Part shown: piece after piece, positions 21,229 to 33,523 of the stretch
How positions within the stretch are numbered: position 1 is the stretch's first letter
Layout: each line of letters opens with the position of its first letter
Assembly (NCBI GenBank): GCA_023935145.1
Contig: CM043697.1
Location: 50,094,001 to 50,158,000 of the forward strand
Length of the DNA: 64,000 bases
Source of the DNA: Bretschneidera sinensis
Taxonomy: Eukaryota; Streptophyta; Magnoliopsida; Brassicales; Akaniaceae
Reading direction: 5' to 3'
Made by a program: the position numbers and the translations under genes
Notes under the pieces: generated by a model
What the model was told of the DNA's origin: nothing
What the model saw: the letters and a program-made list of their open reading frames with translations, nothing else
Database searches by the model: none

Positions 21229-22431
21229 AAGTATATCTTTTACGTAAATTGTACTCTTATGGTTTTTTATAGAACAAAAATATTAATCTTTTATGCATAC
21301 TAGTATTTTCTATGTTATAATTTTTTTCCCATGGAATTTGCAAGCTCACATGACTTTATATGGAAGTTATTCTAATAAATGTTGTTAAACTTGAAGGAGA
21401 TGACTAATCCAATAAGGGTGGTTTGGGTTTCAAACAAATTCAAGATTATCTTAAACAGACCCAAAATACATATTTACAATCATTAATTATTTAAGCACAT
21501 AACAAATATATTACTTAGTAATAATTTACGGAAATTAAAGTGCTTAAATTAAAGAGTAAAGAAGGTTTGGCAATATTAAGATCACACTTGATCTTACTTT
21601 CATTTCTTTCCAAGACGTCTCGAATGTCTCACTATAATCTTATTGAATACAAAGTATAAAGAGTTCTACAAGTTAACTCCAAATTTATTGTTTTAACGTG
21701 ATCACAACACTCTGTTTTTCATAGTTTACACCAAACTTATGAGAGTTTTGACGAGTTGACTTAAATTTTATCATGTTCACTCAAAATCATTATGGCTTGT
21801 TTGGTACGAAAGTTATTGGAGGAGAACGGAAGGGGATTATGTACCATACTCTTGTAATAATGTAATAATGTGTTTAATGATTTTCAAGAGTGGTTCATAA
21901 ATGCTTAAGCATTAAATATTTATAATTCAAGACTAGCTAACCATTTAAAGATAAAAATTAATCGTTGTGTATTTAATGTTTTTTTATCCATGTTAACAGT
22001 ATTTTGAAATTTAATCATTGCAGATCAGACATGATGTGCCTGAGTAATTATATTGACTAAAGATAAGTTTGAGCTCTTTTGAATAAGTAAATGGATCGAT
22101 GTGGTTTTAGTATGAAAAGACTAAAAAGTTATTGTTTAAAGATATTGACTCAAGTGGTGAGTCGTGTCACCGTGGTAAGAACAAATTGCTTGACAAATGC
22201 ATAAAGATAAACAATATTGAATTGATTTTAAGGATGTCTCTCTAACCTTACAAAGGATTCCTAGTAGACTTATTAGACTTTAATCGAAGCTTAAGATATT
22301 CAAATGGTGAGCTTCAAGGTTAGTTTTCTTGGTTGCTCTTCTTGAAGCCAGTTGTTCTTCCATTCTGATTCTGCTTTATAGAGAGGACTTTTAATGGTCT
22401 TCTCCCATTTCCACTGTAGGTGCTCAAAGGA

Positions 22432-22435
<4 letters not shown>
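21229..22435. other. AT-rich intergenic DNA, no gene seen
   Basis: No gene or bounded repeat was recognised. A 24-bp string beginning AATCTTTTATGCATACTAGT is shared between about 21283 (here) and about 20766 (inside the hAT-like element), hinting at older transposon sequence. Confidence 0.5.

Positions 22436-22436
<1 letters not shown>

Positions 22437-22487
<51 letters not shown>
22437..22487. repeat. (TA)n microsatellite, about 25 units
   Basis: An uninterrupted TA dinucleotide run of about 50 bp. Such runs are unstable in length and can form cruciforms. Its position is intergenic. Confidence 0.97.
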
Positions 22488-22490
<3 letters not shown>

Positions 22491-22724
22491 CTTTTATATT
22501 ATCTTTCATCTTTTCAATTTTGTCTTTGTGTTTTAATTTGGACTTTTTTCCTTTATCGTTTTGTTAATTATTTGAGAAACATTCTACTGTACTTTTCTTT
22601 CAAGACTTTCATCCCTAATGTTAGAAATATTTTTCACGGTTTCTTCTATCTCTAAAATTAGGGATGAACATGAGTTTATTTGGATCAAGTTGATTTAACA
22701 AATCAACGCAACCCAATTATAATG

Positions 22725-23014
22725 AAATCAAATCCATACAAGAATTTATTAAATCTTACTAACTATCATTTACACAAACAAACCCAACCAATGAAAATCT
22801 CAATCAAACCCAACCAATGAACTCATTTAACCCAACCTAATCCATTCAAATCGGTTTGAATCGATTTGAGTTATCGATTTAATATTTTTTTCACTTAAAA
22901 ATTAACACAAACATATTACGTAAAAAAATATTTTATAACAATTATTCATTATTCATTATATCCAAAATCAAATCCATACAAGAATTTATTAAATCTTACT
23001 AACTATCATTTACA
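22725..23014 (+). repeat. Identical 50-bp direct repeats, 240 bp apart
   Basis: The segments 22725-22774 and 22965-23014 (both starting AAATCAAATCCATACAAGAA) are identical over 50 bp. Between them are AACCCAACC-rich sequences like those at 31745-31945. The pair could be a local duplication or the ends of a small element; no target duplication was found. Confidence 0.75.
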
Positions 23015-23137
23015 AATTAATTATACACCTTGAATAATTTCACACAAAGTTCAAACAATCTTAATTTAACACAAACTATACAAAAATAAATAAAAATTAG
23101 ATTTTAAAGGTGTTTGATCAATCTTTGATAGACCGTT

Positions 23138-24983
23138 TGTTTCGGTCATCAACAAACCCTACAGAAGATTATAGTAAAGTGATTAATAGGGTATCGTTAT
23201 TAGCCGGGGATTGCGGGTACTCTATACTAAAGAGTCATAAAAATAATAAAAAATGATTTGGTTGGTTTAATTAGCAGTTTATAATCAAATATAAATCTAC
23301 ATCTATTAACATTACACAATATTATGGGGGTTTTCATGATCTGATTTTCTTTTTTTTACTAATTTTACTAAGGAAATTAAAGAACAGTTAATCATTTTCT
23401 CTCGCAATTCAGAAAATCAAGTTTGTAAAATGACTAATCAAATTATTTCAATGTAGACAATGAATTCGTGCCTCAATCACATATCTGAATTGAATCAAAG
23501 TGCAAGCCTAAAGAGATCATGCACTTTATAAATTCCTTCTTAGATAATCACTAAGCTTAGGAAAAGTCCATCAACTAGTTATTTTGTTTAAGCTATCAAG
23601 TTAATACTCAGCGCATCCTTACAATTACTTAAACAAATCATTAAGATCTAAAGGAATTATGATTCAATAACATGTTCCTTAATCCTATGAAAAAGTCATT
23701 GGATAAAGAACATGTAATTTCCAGAACATTGGCTACTGTTCATAGCTTTTACCACTTTAAATCGTACTCCAGATCAATTAGGTGATCGAAAGTGCGATTA
23801 TGGTTTCAATGATTTGCAATATCAAAGTTTTCAATATAACAGAACTGAAAATTCAACATATGTAATGAATTAATATGTCTACATATCATGAACAATTCAA
23901 AAACATTAAAGAATAAATCTGAAAATTAACCAACTCATTGAATTAATAATAATCTCTAACATAAGAATCCAAGGCTGAAACAATTAAAAAGAATAGCCGT
24001 AAGGGGTACACTTCTTGAACACACTCAAGGAAGCTTGAGATGTTAATGGTGATGAACCTCACAGCTATGATGATAGATGAAGGAGAACACATTTTGGAAA
24101 AGTCCTAATGTGCTCACAATTGGAGATGGAATGGTGGAGTATTTCAGCCTTTTGCTTCTTGAATTTTGAGTAGAGATGGTTCCAAGAGAAAAGATGATCT
24201 CTTTCAGCTTACAAACACCCTATTTATAGAGCTTAGAACAACCATCTAAGCTTAGGAAAAGCAAGAAAACAAGCCATGAAACATGCAAGGAAACAATCTC
24301 TAAAACATGCAAAGAATCGAGGAATGGCCAAAAGTAAGAAAGAGGAATACAATCCCGAAATTTCAGGAGGACCCAACTAGTAGAATTCAAACGGTCATAT
24401 CTTCTTCCACACATCTCCAAATGAGCTGAAACTTGTTGGGCTGGAAAGAAGACGCTTGAACTTCAATTTGGACCTAAGAAAGTCTCAAAAATGATATTGT
24501 TTGGGCTTGTTATGATGGGCCAAAATTCAGTAGGCTGTTGCATCCGAATCTTTCTCCACTTTGGGCTTGGACCTTGCACCTTGCTTAGTTGACAAGAGAT
24601 TATGTGATTTTTTGTTGGGCAAACCCATGTTAGGTTGGACATACCCATGTCACTAATGGACTCCAATATTCTCTTGTGTTTTGACACATCATCCAAATAA
24701 TTCCAAGGTGGAACCCTACAAAGAAATCAGAAAATAATAGATAAGGAAAGTTTCCATAATTAGAAAAGTTTCTTAGAATGATAAGACTATTTTCTCAATC
24801 CACTTAGATTTCTTAAAGTAACTAGGAAAACTCATTTTAGCACCTTATTTTACCATTCCCATGTTCACAAGCTTTCTAAATACTAAGAAAAGAAACTAAG
24901 CTCAAAATAACAAAGTTAAGAGAATTACAAAGCCAAATAGGGTAGGAAAGGCATTAAAAACGTAACACAAAGTGTTCCTATCA
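23138..24983 (-). repeat. 3' LTR of the Athila-like element
   Basis: On the minus strand it starts TGATAGGAACAC just after the polypurine tract and ends GTTGATGACCGAAACA, giving TG...CA borders and about 1,846 bp. The outer border is inferred from the TG/CA rule because the partner LTR is absent. It contains a clear TATA box on the minus strand. Confidence 0.65.
24218..24228 (-). promoter_or_regulatory. TATA box in the Athila LTR
   Basis: Minus-strand TATAAATAGGG, a near-consensus plant TATA box in the middle of the LTR, where a U3/R border is expected. Transcription would run toward lower coordinates, that is out of the element toward the hAT-like element and the S26 gene. Confidence 0.6.
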
Positions 24984-25002
24984 AATTCTCCCACACTTAG
25001 CT
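24984..25002 (-). other. Polypurine tract of the Athila-like element
   Basis: Minus-strand AAGTGTGGGAGAATT immediately before the LTR start. Gypsy elements use such a tract to prime plus-strand DNA synthesis, and it fixes the LTR border at 24983. Confidence 0.75.
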
Positions 25003-26656
25003 TTGGCTAGTCCCTTAGCAAAACAAAACAGTATGTAACCTAGTAGAATCTCAAGAGAAACAACATAAACTAAATGACACCACAATGACATAACACAAAT
25101 TAAATGACTCTAATCCTTCCAACTTACGTCTCAGAGATCCCTTAGGCAATATGGCATAATAAAGTACGGAGAGCACAAGTTTACCTCAAATAAACAAGCT
25201 ACGGAGTTATTAAGATTATATAACATTCGTACTTTAAGTGTGTGTTTATGAATAATCAGCCAAGAGTAAGTGTAATATACCACCCTCGAGTTAATGCACA
25301 AATAGTATCAAATTTTACTTCTCACAATGCATCACTCTGGTTTTCACTCATTTAAATGTGGTGCTAGCAATACTAATTACTCAATCACTTGTGAAAACAG
25401 TTTAAACCATAGGCTTGCTTGTGCACCCACTCTCCACATCAAAAACAGAACATCAAAGGATCAGGAGGTCTTTGAAAGGGTTGTAATGGGGCTAAGGGGT
25501 CAAGGTTTCATAAGAAAGAAGAGAAAGGATGTCACAAAATTTCCTTAGAACTAGAAAGCATTCAATAATGTCATAAATAGATCATCATTATTAAGTACCA
25601 CGTTTCCATCACAATAGGTTGGATTTAATCACTTTGGCTTTCAACTTGCTTTAAAGACTCATAATACTCCCAATTCTTCAGAACTTGTATCCTTTGAATC
25701 ACAACAGTTTTTATTTTTTTTTATTTTTTCCAAAACAACCACCTTAGAACCATATGAAATTCCCCCACACTTATGCTTTTCCACCATCTCCACATTACAA
25801 ATCAATATAAACAAGATCCAAGCTCCCTAGTTCCAAGGAAAAATGGTAGGTAAAGTGTTTAAGTTCGTAGGGGTAAATGAATGTGGGTTAATGAAGAAAA
25901 TAAGCTAATTCAGGCTCAAAATGCTATCTAGGGGTCAAATCATGATCAGGATAAAGGCTATTTAGTCATGGTTGTAAAATCCTAATTTGCCTCCGTCTTC
26001 TCCAAATCTGAACATGTACGATCGTCTCAAGTGGTTTAAAAGCAAGTTCTAGAAAACATTATATTCACAAGATACACTCAGAAGAGAATTTGAATTGATA
26101 TGCATAATGAATCAATTATAAGGCTCGAAAAACTCACAAATATTGTGGGATTATGCAAGTATCATTCAATATGTCTTCATGCTTCACTCTAAGGCAACAG
26201 ATTACTCAAATCAAGGCTAATGTGCATCAAATTTCAATTTCCAAGTATGACTACAATATAAGCAAATTAACTCCATTTCTTGTTTTATCTTTAAAAGTAT
26301 GCTCAAACTCTTTAAAAACCATTAAAAATTAGTTTCATCATTGAGTTGGAAGAGGTCCTAAAACCTAAAAAGCAATGATATGACTCAAAAAGATGTAAAT
26401 CCCTCTCCCACACTTAAATCATACATTGTCCTCAATGTATATTAGAATAAGCATGTAATATAGAATATAAACATGGGTAAGGTATTTACGAAAATCACAC
26501 AAAACAAATAACATATGAAGATCAACCAACGTAAATGGAAGAGAAAAAGAGAATGCAAATCTGTGTTAATGACTCCTCCACAGCTTCGAATTGGGTTGCC
26601 TCCTAAGCAACGATTTAATGTTTACAGTCTTTCAGCCTAGACTTTGTACCTCGTTT
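25003..26656 (-). other. Non-coding 3' region of the Athila-like element
   Basis: This lies between the integrase stop and the polypurine tract. Athila elements often carry an env-like frame here. On the minus strand I see no long frame, only short AT-rich ones. A second purine tract on the minus strand (TAAGTGTGGGAGAGGGATTT, about 26398-26417) resembles an internal polypurine tract. Confidence 0.6.
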
Positions 26657-28575
26657 TTAGTCCTTTGTGAGTGGCACCTCTAGGAGGGGTACATCCTCCA
26701 CAGTGTGCTCCTCAAAAGCCTCATAGTAAGGTTTCAAGCGATGACCATTCACCTTGAATTCATTTCCAGTTTTGTCACTTTTTATCTGCATAGCACCATG
26801 AGGAAAAATATTAGTGACAATGAATGGACCCACCCATCTAGAACGTAACTTACCAGGAAAAAGTTTAAGTCTAGAATGGAAGAGAAGAACTATTTAGCCC
26901 ACAACAAAGGCCTTGCCACGGATCATCTTATCATGAAAAGCTCTAGTTTTCTCCTTGTAGATCCATGCACTATCATATGCCTCGTTTCTAATTTCCTTAA
27001 GTTCATTCAGTTGGAGTTTTCTATGTAAACCAGCCTCATCAATGTCCATGTTGAAAGACTTAACAGCCCACCATGCCTTATGCTCAAGCTCAACTGGTAA
27101 GTGACACGCTTTACCATAGACAAGTCTGAATGGAGACATCCCAATTGGCGTCTTGTAAGCTGTCCTATAAGCCCAAAGTGCATCATCAAGTCTTTTGCTC
27201 CAATCCTTGCATGTAGGGCCCACAGTCTTCTCCAAAATCCCCTTAATCTCACGATTTGAGACCTCTGATTGTCCACTCGTCTGAGGATGATAAGGTGTTG
27301 CCACCTTATGAGTCACTTTGTACTTCTTGAGCAGGGCCTCAATTGTACAGTTGCAGAAGTGTAATCCACCATCACTAATAATCACACGAGGCATTCCAAA
27401 CCTAGTAAATATGTTAGATCTCAAGAAATCTACAACAACTTTAGAGTCATTAGTTCTGGTGGCTTTAGCCTTCACCCACTTAGACACATAATCAACAGCC
27501 AAAAGAATGTAAAGAAACCCGTTAGATGAAGGAAACGGCCCCATGAAATCAATGCCCCAAACATCGAAAATCTCAACAGTTATAATATGGGTCATGGGCA
27601 TTTGATCCCTAGAGCTTAAGTTACCTGTCCTCTGGCACCTGTCACAAGTCATGCAATACAAGTATGCATCCTTAAAAATAGAAGGCCAGAAAAAACCATA
27701 ATCTAATACCTTATGGGCTGTCCTACGAGCACCAAAGCGTCCACCACAAGACTCAGAATGACAAAAGGCAAGTATCGATTTATGCTCAGATTCAGGGACA
27801 CACCTCCTAATGATTTGATCACTACAATGCTTCCACAAATAAGGTTCATCCCATATGTAATGCCTAGCCATATGCTTAAGTTTTTCTTTATTAGAACGAG
27901 GTAAAGTGTCAGGAAATTGCCTAGTAACTAAATAATTCACAATATCAGCATACCAAGGCTCACTTACCTCAATCCCAAAGAGTTGCTCATCTGGGAATGA
28001 TTCTTGCAGGGGTAGGACGTCCTCCTCATGAACAAGTCTGCTCAAATGGTCAGCTACCAAGTTTTCACTCCCTTTCTTGTCCTTGATCTCCAAATCAAAT
28101 TCTTGAAGCAAAAGCACCCATCTAATCAGTCTCGGTTTGGCCTCATTCTTTGTCATCAGATACTTTAAAGCTGCATGATCAGTATAAACAACAACTTTAG
28201 TTTGAAGTAAATAAGAGCGAAATTTATCTAAGGCAAAAACAACAGCAAGGAGCTCTTTTTCAGTTGTGGAATAGTTTAGTTGAGCATCATTGAGTGTCCT
28301 AGAGGCATAGTAGATGGCATAGGGCTTCTTGTCCATTCTTTGTCCCAAAACAGCCCCAACAGCGTAATCTGAGGCGTCACACATCAATTCAAAAGGTAAG
28401 GACCAATTAGGTAGAGACATGATGGGAGCAGTAGTCAATAACTCCTTCAGCTTCTCAAAAGCTTTCTTTCACTCCTCATCAAACTCAAAGGGAGTGTCCT
28501 TCTGAAGTAAACGGCACAGAGGCCTTGATACATTGGAGAAATCCTTGATAAACCTCCTGTATAATCCTGCATGAC
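26657..28575 (-). pseudogene. Athila-like RNase H and integrase
   Basis: It begins after the RT frame slip. RNase H has [22 protein letters not shown] and [10 protein letters not shown] with the acidic residues present. Integrase has the zinc Cys pair CMTCDRC, then the catalytic core: Asp in GIDFMGPF, Asp in ISDGGLHF and Glu in [10 protein letters not shown]. The main open frame is 28438-26894. A TAG then interrupts it, and homology continues ([26 protein letters not shown]) to a stop at 26657-26659. An upstream in-frame TGA replaces a Cys codon near 28470. Enzymatic residues look intact, but the chain is broken. Confidence 0.88.
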
Positions 28576-29649
28576 CAAGAACGAACGAACCTCTCTCACA
28601 CAAGTGGGAGAGGGTAAGTAACACACAAGATCTACCTTAGATTTATCAACCTCAATCCCCCTAGTAGATATGATATGTCCTAAAACAATCCCTTGAGTCA
28701 CCATGAAGTGACAATTTTCCCAATTTAGAACCAAGTTAGTTTCAACATAACATTTCAGAATAAGTTCCAAATTTCCTAAGCATGCATCAAAATCTCTACC
28801 AAAGACACTAAAATCATCCATAAAGACCTCAATGATATTCTCGATGTATTCAGAGAAAATGGAGAGCATACAACGTTGAAACATACCTGGTGCATTGCAC
28901 AATCCGAATGGCATACGTCTGTAGGCATAAGTGCCAAAAGGGCAAGTGAAGGTGGTCTTCTCTTGGTCCTCTTGCGCTATACAAATCTGGTTGTACCCAC
29001 TATATCCATCCAAAAAACAATAAAAACGATAACCAGCTAACCTCTCGAGCATTTGATCGATGAAGGGCAGAGGGAAATGGTCATTTCTTGTTGAAGCATT
29101 GAGCTTCCTATAGTCTATGCAAACTCGATAACCAGTTACCACTCTTTGAGGGACAAGCTCATTCTCCTCATTCTTTACCACAGTAACTCCTGACTTCTTT
29201 GGCACAACTTGAACAGGAGACACCCACTTGCTATCTGAAATAGGGTAAATAACGCCACAATTAAGTAACTTAATTACCTCATCTTGCGCAACCTTCATCA
29301 TAGGTGGATGTAGGCGTCTCTAGGCATCTCTGGTGGGTTTGGCACCATCCTCCAACAGGATCCTATGGACGCACATGGTTGGGCTAATTCCCTTGATATC
29401 TGCCAAAGTCCAACCAATGGCGGTCTTGTACTTCTTCAGAACGTCCACAAGCTTCTTTTCTTGGTCCTTCTCCAACTTCGAGGATATAATAACAGGTAGT
29501 GTCTCCTTGTCCCCCAAAAAGACATACTTCAAGTGATCTGGCAAAACCTTAAGCTCAAGTGTAGGGGCCTGTATCACTGAAGGTAACATTTTGTTAGTGG
29601 AAATAGGAAAGGACAAAGGAAGAATAGGGTAATATGGGTCGGGCCTCAA
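28447..29649 (-). pseudogene. Athila-like reverse transcriptase
   Basis: The minus-strand upstream part (29649-29320) has AIGWTLADIKGISPTMCVHR, then TAG in place of a Gln codon at about 29320. The frame reopens with EVIKLLNCGVIYPISDSKWV, GYRVCIDYRKLN, FPLPFIDQMLERL, YRRMPFGLCNAPGMFQRCM and the active-site block VFMDDFSVFG (Asp-Asp kept). In the connection block VRSFL, a single-base loss near 28575 shifts the frame. RT copies element RNA into DNA. Confidence 0.88.
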
Positions 29650-31340
29650 GGGAGGCTACGGTTTTGATCACAATGGGCTCTTCAGCCTTCTCTAACTCAG
29701 CCCTAGAAATGGATTCTCCATTCTCAGTATAACCAACTCCTTGAGAGAGTGTTACTTTCAACTCATCCTCTTTCATTGCTTCCAAAAATCTCTGCGCAAG
29801 TGAGTTAATATCATCAATAGAAAAACAGGGTTTAATGTCAGTCAATGGATACCTCATGGCTTCAAAGATGTTGAAGCGTATAACTTCATTATCAAATTCC
29901 ATGGTTAGAGTTCCCTCATAAACATCGATCTTTGTTCTTGCAGTCCTCATGAATGGGCGCCCTAAAAGCAACGGAGTAGAATTTAGGGGCGAATCTTCCA
30001 TATCAATGATATAGAAGTCTGCAGGAAAAATGAGTTGATTTACTTGCACAAGAACATCTTCAACGTATCCTTTAGGATACTTATTAGATCGATCAGCCAA
30101 TTGGATAACAACATTATCACTTTTAAGTGCACCTAGCTCTAAAAAAGCATAAAGACTATAAGGCATCACATTAATTGAAGCTCCTAAGTCTAGCATGACA
30201 TTATCAAATTTGTTAGTACCAATCACACAAGGAACAGAAAAACTCCCTGGATCCTTAAGCTTTGGTGGTAATTTCCTTTGGATGACAGCAGAAACTGTCT
30301 TATTCAACTTCACCACCTCCTTCTCACGAGTCTGCCTCCTTGTAGTGCAAAGCTCCTTCAGAAACTTGGCATATCTTGGCACTTGCTTCAAGCACTCAAT
30401 CAAAGGCATGTTGACTTGTACCTTCTTAAAAATCTCCAAGATGGCCTGATCAGATTCATCCTTCTTGGTTTTGGCAAACCTACTAGGAAAAGGTACACGA
30501 GCAAAATGATTAGAATCAAAAGAGTGTTTAGGGTTTTGTTCGTTACCTTGAGGCTTTAAAGCATTCTCAGATGATGGAGGACCAATCATTTCTGCCATTG
30601 TGGTGGTGGGATCTTTCTGTATTTTCTTCTTGGTGCTCTCAACGTCCTCTTCCTCATGGTGGGTCACTTTGGCTTTCTTCTGAGTTTTAAGAACATCCAC
30701 AAGGGTCTTGCCACTCCTTGTGGTAACAACTTTAGCTTGCTCGATAATTGGGTTGGGAACAGTGTTGCTAGGCAATTTTCCACTCTCCGTTATCTTCCCC
30801 ATGAAGTCCACCACTTGTCCCAATTGCTTTTTCAGCTCTGCAATATCCTTAGTGTGAGCTTGTTGACATGTAACAAGAGCTTGAGTAGCAGTAGTTAAAT
30901 TCTGTTGCCCTTGAGCAAGGGACTTTAAAATTTCATCATAATTAGAAGCAACAGAATTTGTAGGTACAATAGGATTAGGGACAAAGTTTTGAGGTACCTG
31001 AGGCCTCATAAACAAACCTGGAGGGCGTGGAAACACTTGCCCTTGACCTTGAGGGTTCTGAACATTATCATTATTGGCCCAACAAAAATTGGGGTGATCT
31101 CTAAGCCCAGGGTTATATGTGTTAGAGAAAGGGTTGTACCTTTGTCCACCTTGATTACCTTGAAACCCAACAGTGTTAAGAGACTCCCATCCTCCATTGT
31201 TGATCAGTTGGGGACATTGATCAGTTGGATGCCCTTGAGTACAACACACACCACAGATTTGAGCAACTTGTTGTACTTGTGCTTCAAAACTTCAACACTA
31301 ATATAGATTTGGTCCCAAAATCTGCATAGCCAAGTTCCAA
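29594..31340 (-). pseudogene. Athila-like gag (C-terminal part) and protease
   Basis: A long open minus-strand frame (31249-29594) plus its upstream continuation to about 31340. The zinc knuckle ICGVCCTQGHPTDQC (Cys-x2-Cys-x4-His-x4-Cys) is followed by the Gly/Asn/Pro-rich NPFSNTYNPG block, a charged linker, and an aspartic protease with MLDLGASINVMPYSLY (catalytic Asp-Leu-Gly) at about 30180-30140 and LLGRPFMRTARTKID. The N-terminal capsid half of gag is missing. The single long frame suggests limited decay. Confidence 0.87.
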
Positions 31341-32017
31341 CATACAAAAAACATAAAGTAAATGAACATAAAATAAGCAAATCAATTCAACAAACTTTTG
31401 GAAAACATATTGAAAGTACAAAAGAAATACTTTCACGAGAACAAACGGTATTCTTCAACTAAAAAATATTAAAAAAAGCATACTTCTCACTTATTTAAAT
31501 TCTAATTGGCTTTTTTTATTTTATGAAAATTAACATTTTTTGTTGGAGGTTTCTAAAAAGAAAAAAGAAATAAATTGAGAAGATATATAAACACACACGA
31601 AATATATATTACAATTCAAATTAACTTATCAAAATATGATGTAATACATAAAATATATATTGCAGTCCAAACTAACTTACCAAAATATGAATGTAGTCTA
31701 TCAATCCTTAAGTAAGTATACTTTAGATATATAGAATATAATTATATAATAATCGAGTTACCGGTTTGGGTTGGGTTGGAATTTTTTTAACCCGTGACCC
31801 AACCCAACCCAACTCACTGGGTTAAAAAATTTCTAAATCCAAACCCAACCCAAGTTTTGAAAATCATAATTTAACTTAATCCATTACATCGATTTGAGTT
31901 GGTCTACAGGTCCACCGGTTTCGATGGTCACATCTATCCAAAACTTTTTTTTTCCTTTTTAAAAAGTTTAGTTTACTTTTTTTTTGGAAGAGAATGTTTA
32001 GCTTACTTTTAGCTATT
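31341..32017. other. AT-rich gap with an AACCC-rich repeat
   Basis: No gene is seen. At 31745-31945 there is a segment with GGGTTGGGTTGG and CCCAACCCAACCC facing each other. Its right end (minus strand TAGATGTGACCATCGAAACC) resembles the left end of the hAT-like element at 32026, so it may be one end of a related element that also cut the Athila copy. Confidence 0.45.
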
Positions 32018-32025
32018 CTTTAAAC

Positions 32026-33523
32026 TAGGGGTGAACATGGAACCCGGTTGACCAGCAAAACCTATCCAAACCGATATAATGGGTTGGGTTGGGTTGTATC
32101 TTTTTAGAGATTGAGTTGGATTGAAAATATTTTGAACCTGGTGGGTTAGGTTGGGTCATGGGTTCAAACTTTTCAACTCGACCCAAACCGATAACCCGGT
32201 CAAATATATAATTATATATTTTATATTTATTGAATATAAAATAGTGTATAAATAATTATAGTATAATTATAAAATGTCCATTCTAATTACTATTAGTGTG
32301 TAAAATTATATATAGCAGATACTTCAATGTCCAAACAAGTCTCATATTTTCCAATTACCCAGATTTTAGTTTCAAATATTTACATTAGAAACAAATACTG
32401 ATTTCTAGTTATGAAATAGTTTTCATTATTATTCTTAAGCATAACTTCAATCAGAAAAAATTGATGTACAATTAACTTATGATAACAAAAATTTGATTTC
32501 TTGTACTGTTGTAACTATAAAATAAAATAGAAATTAACACTATAATCTACAAGATTCCAGTCGGGATCAATGTATGTAGATAAACTTATATTCCAAAAAG
32601 ATGTACCATACTGTTGATGGAAGAAATGTTGAATGTATGATAAAGCTTAGTAATACCAACTTGCTGGAAGCCTTTCATGCAAACATTATTGAACCATTCA
32701 ATTTGCCTCTTTGTGACCTTTTAAAAGCCCCCATGTCGCTTCCAAGTGCATTAAAGTATAGTCCAAAAATTAGATTGATTAGTGAGAAAGTACTAGCACG
32801 GCCAACAAATGCTAAGTTACTAAAATATATTATTAGCAACTGTCCAGAAATCCAGATTTCCTTCGTAATTGAACTGTCTTCTAAAGTAAGTTAAATTCAT
32901 GTCAACTAAAGCAGTTCCTAGTGCAACATTCAGATGAAAATTGTGTCTTTCAATATAACGATGAATTCATATTCTAATATCAATGGCTCTGGGTTGTGAG
33001 CATGCAGATAACCAATTAACCATGGTCACTTTATCAAGCTCTATATTACTCGCTTGCATTTCATGAAACAATGCCAAAACATCCTTACCAAGTTTGGCTT
33101 CAACGTAGCCTCCAATTATGACATTCCATGACACATTATCCTTCTCTTTATTGTCATCAAAAAAACTTCTTAGAAATATAAAAAAAAAAACCAAATTTAG
33201 CATAGCCTATAACCATTGTAGTGCATAAGACAATTTTTCTCTTTTCCATGTTATCAAATATTATTTGTGGCACACATATTTTACATGTAATATGAATGGA
33301 TTCAGTTTTGGATTTAATAAAATATTTTTTTTGTTATGTAATATATATGGTTTAATTATTTAGTAAAAAAAATATATCAATCCGATGATCTAAACCGATT
33401 AGAATGGATTGAGGTTGAATGGGTTTATGACTTGGGTTAGATTAAATTTTTTTTAACCCAATATAAATAAACTAAATTTAAATTTTAAAATAACCCGACC
33501 TAAACCGAGCTATTCTAACTCTA
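32026..33523. mobile_element. hAT-like element with a captured PPR fragment
   Basis: It is flanked by the perfect 8-bp direct repeat CTTTAAAC at 32018-32025 and 33524-33531. The termini are TAGGGGTGAACATGG at the left and, as inverse complement, TAGAGTTAGAATAGC at the right, sharing the TAG start and partial similarity. Both ends are rich in AACCC/GGGTT and CCGGTT/AACCG sub-terminal motifs, a hAT habit. The 1,498-bp interior has no transposase but does contain a PPR-like fragment. The 8-bp duplication supports hAT membership; the weak terminal match keeps confidence moderate. Confidence 0.6.
32897..33165 (-). pseudogene. PPR (pentatricopeptide repeat) gene fragment
   Basis: The minus strand reads DNVSWNVIIGGYVEAKLGKD, then LALFHEMQASNIELDKVTMV and LSACSQPRAIDIR, a typical PLS-class PPR repeat. 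After a frame slip at about 32970 it continues IHRYIERHNFHLNVALGTAL and VDM, the start of the next repeat. PPR proteins bind organellar RNA. Only about one and a half repeats remain, with a frameshift, so this is a fragment, not a gene. It lies inside the hAT-like element at 32026-33523. Confidence 0.75.

Larger units (their letters stand above)
23138..31340 (-). mobile_element. Athila-like Ty3/gypsy retrotransposon, 5' truncated
   Basis: On the minus strand the order is gag, protease, RT, RNase H, integrase, 1.7 kb of non-coding DNA, polypurine tract and one LTR (23138-24983). Lineage hints are the gag block NPFSNTYNPGLRDHPNF and the integrase block [19 protein letters not shown], both characteristic of Athila. 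The 5' LTR and first half of gag are missing: homology stops at about 31340. Few disabling changes are present (a stop and a frame slip in the RT region, a stop after integrase), so the copy is moderately young. There is no env-like frame in 24984-26656. Confidence 0.9.

Noticed and set aside
22300..22430. Minus-strand frame LSFEHLQWKWEKTIKSPLYK as a gene fragment
   Set aside because: It reads like coding sequence but I cannot tie it to a family, and it runs into a TA microsatellite.
24984..26656. Env-like third frame of the Athila element
   Set aside because: No long minus-strand frame, signal peptide or membrane segment is visible here.
32601..32894. 97-residue plus-strand frame beginning MYHTVDGRNVECM
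   Set aside because: It looks protein-like but matches nothing I recognise, lies inside the hAT-like element and may be another captured fragment or chance; left uncalled.
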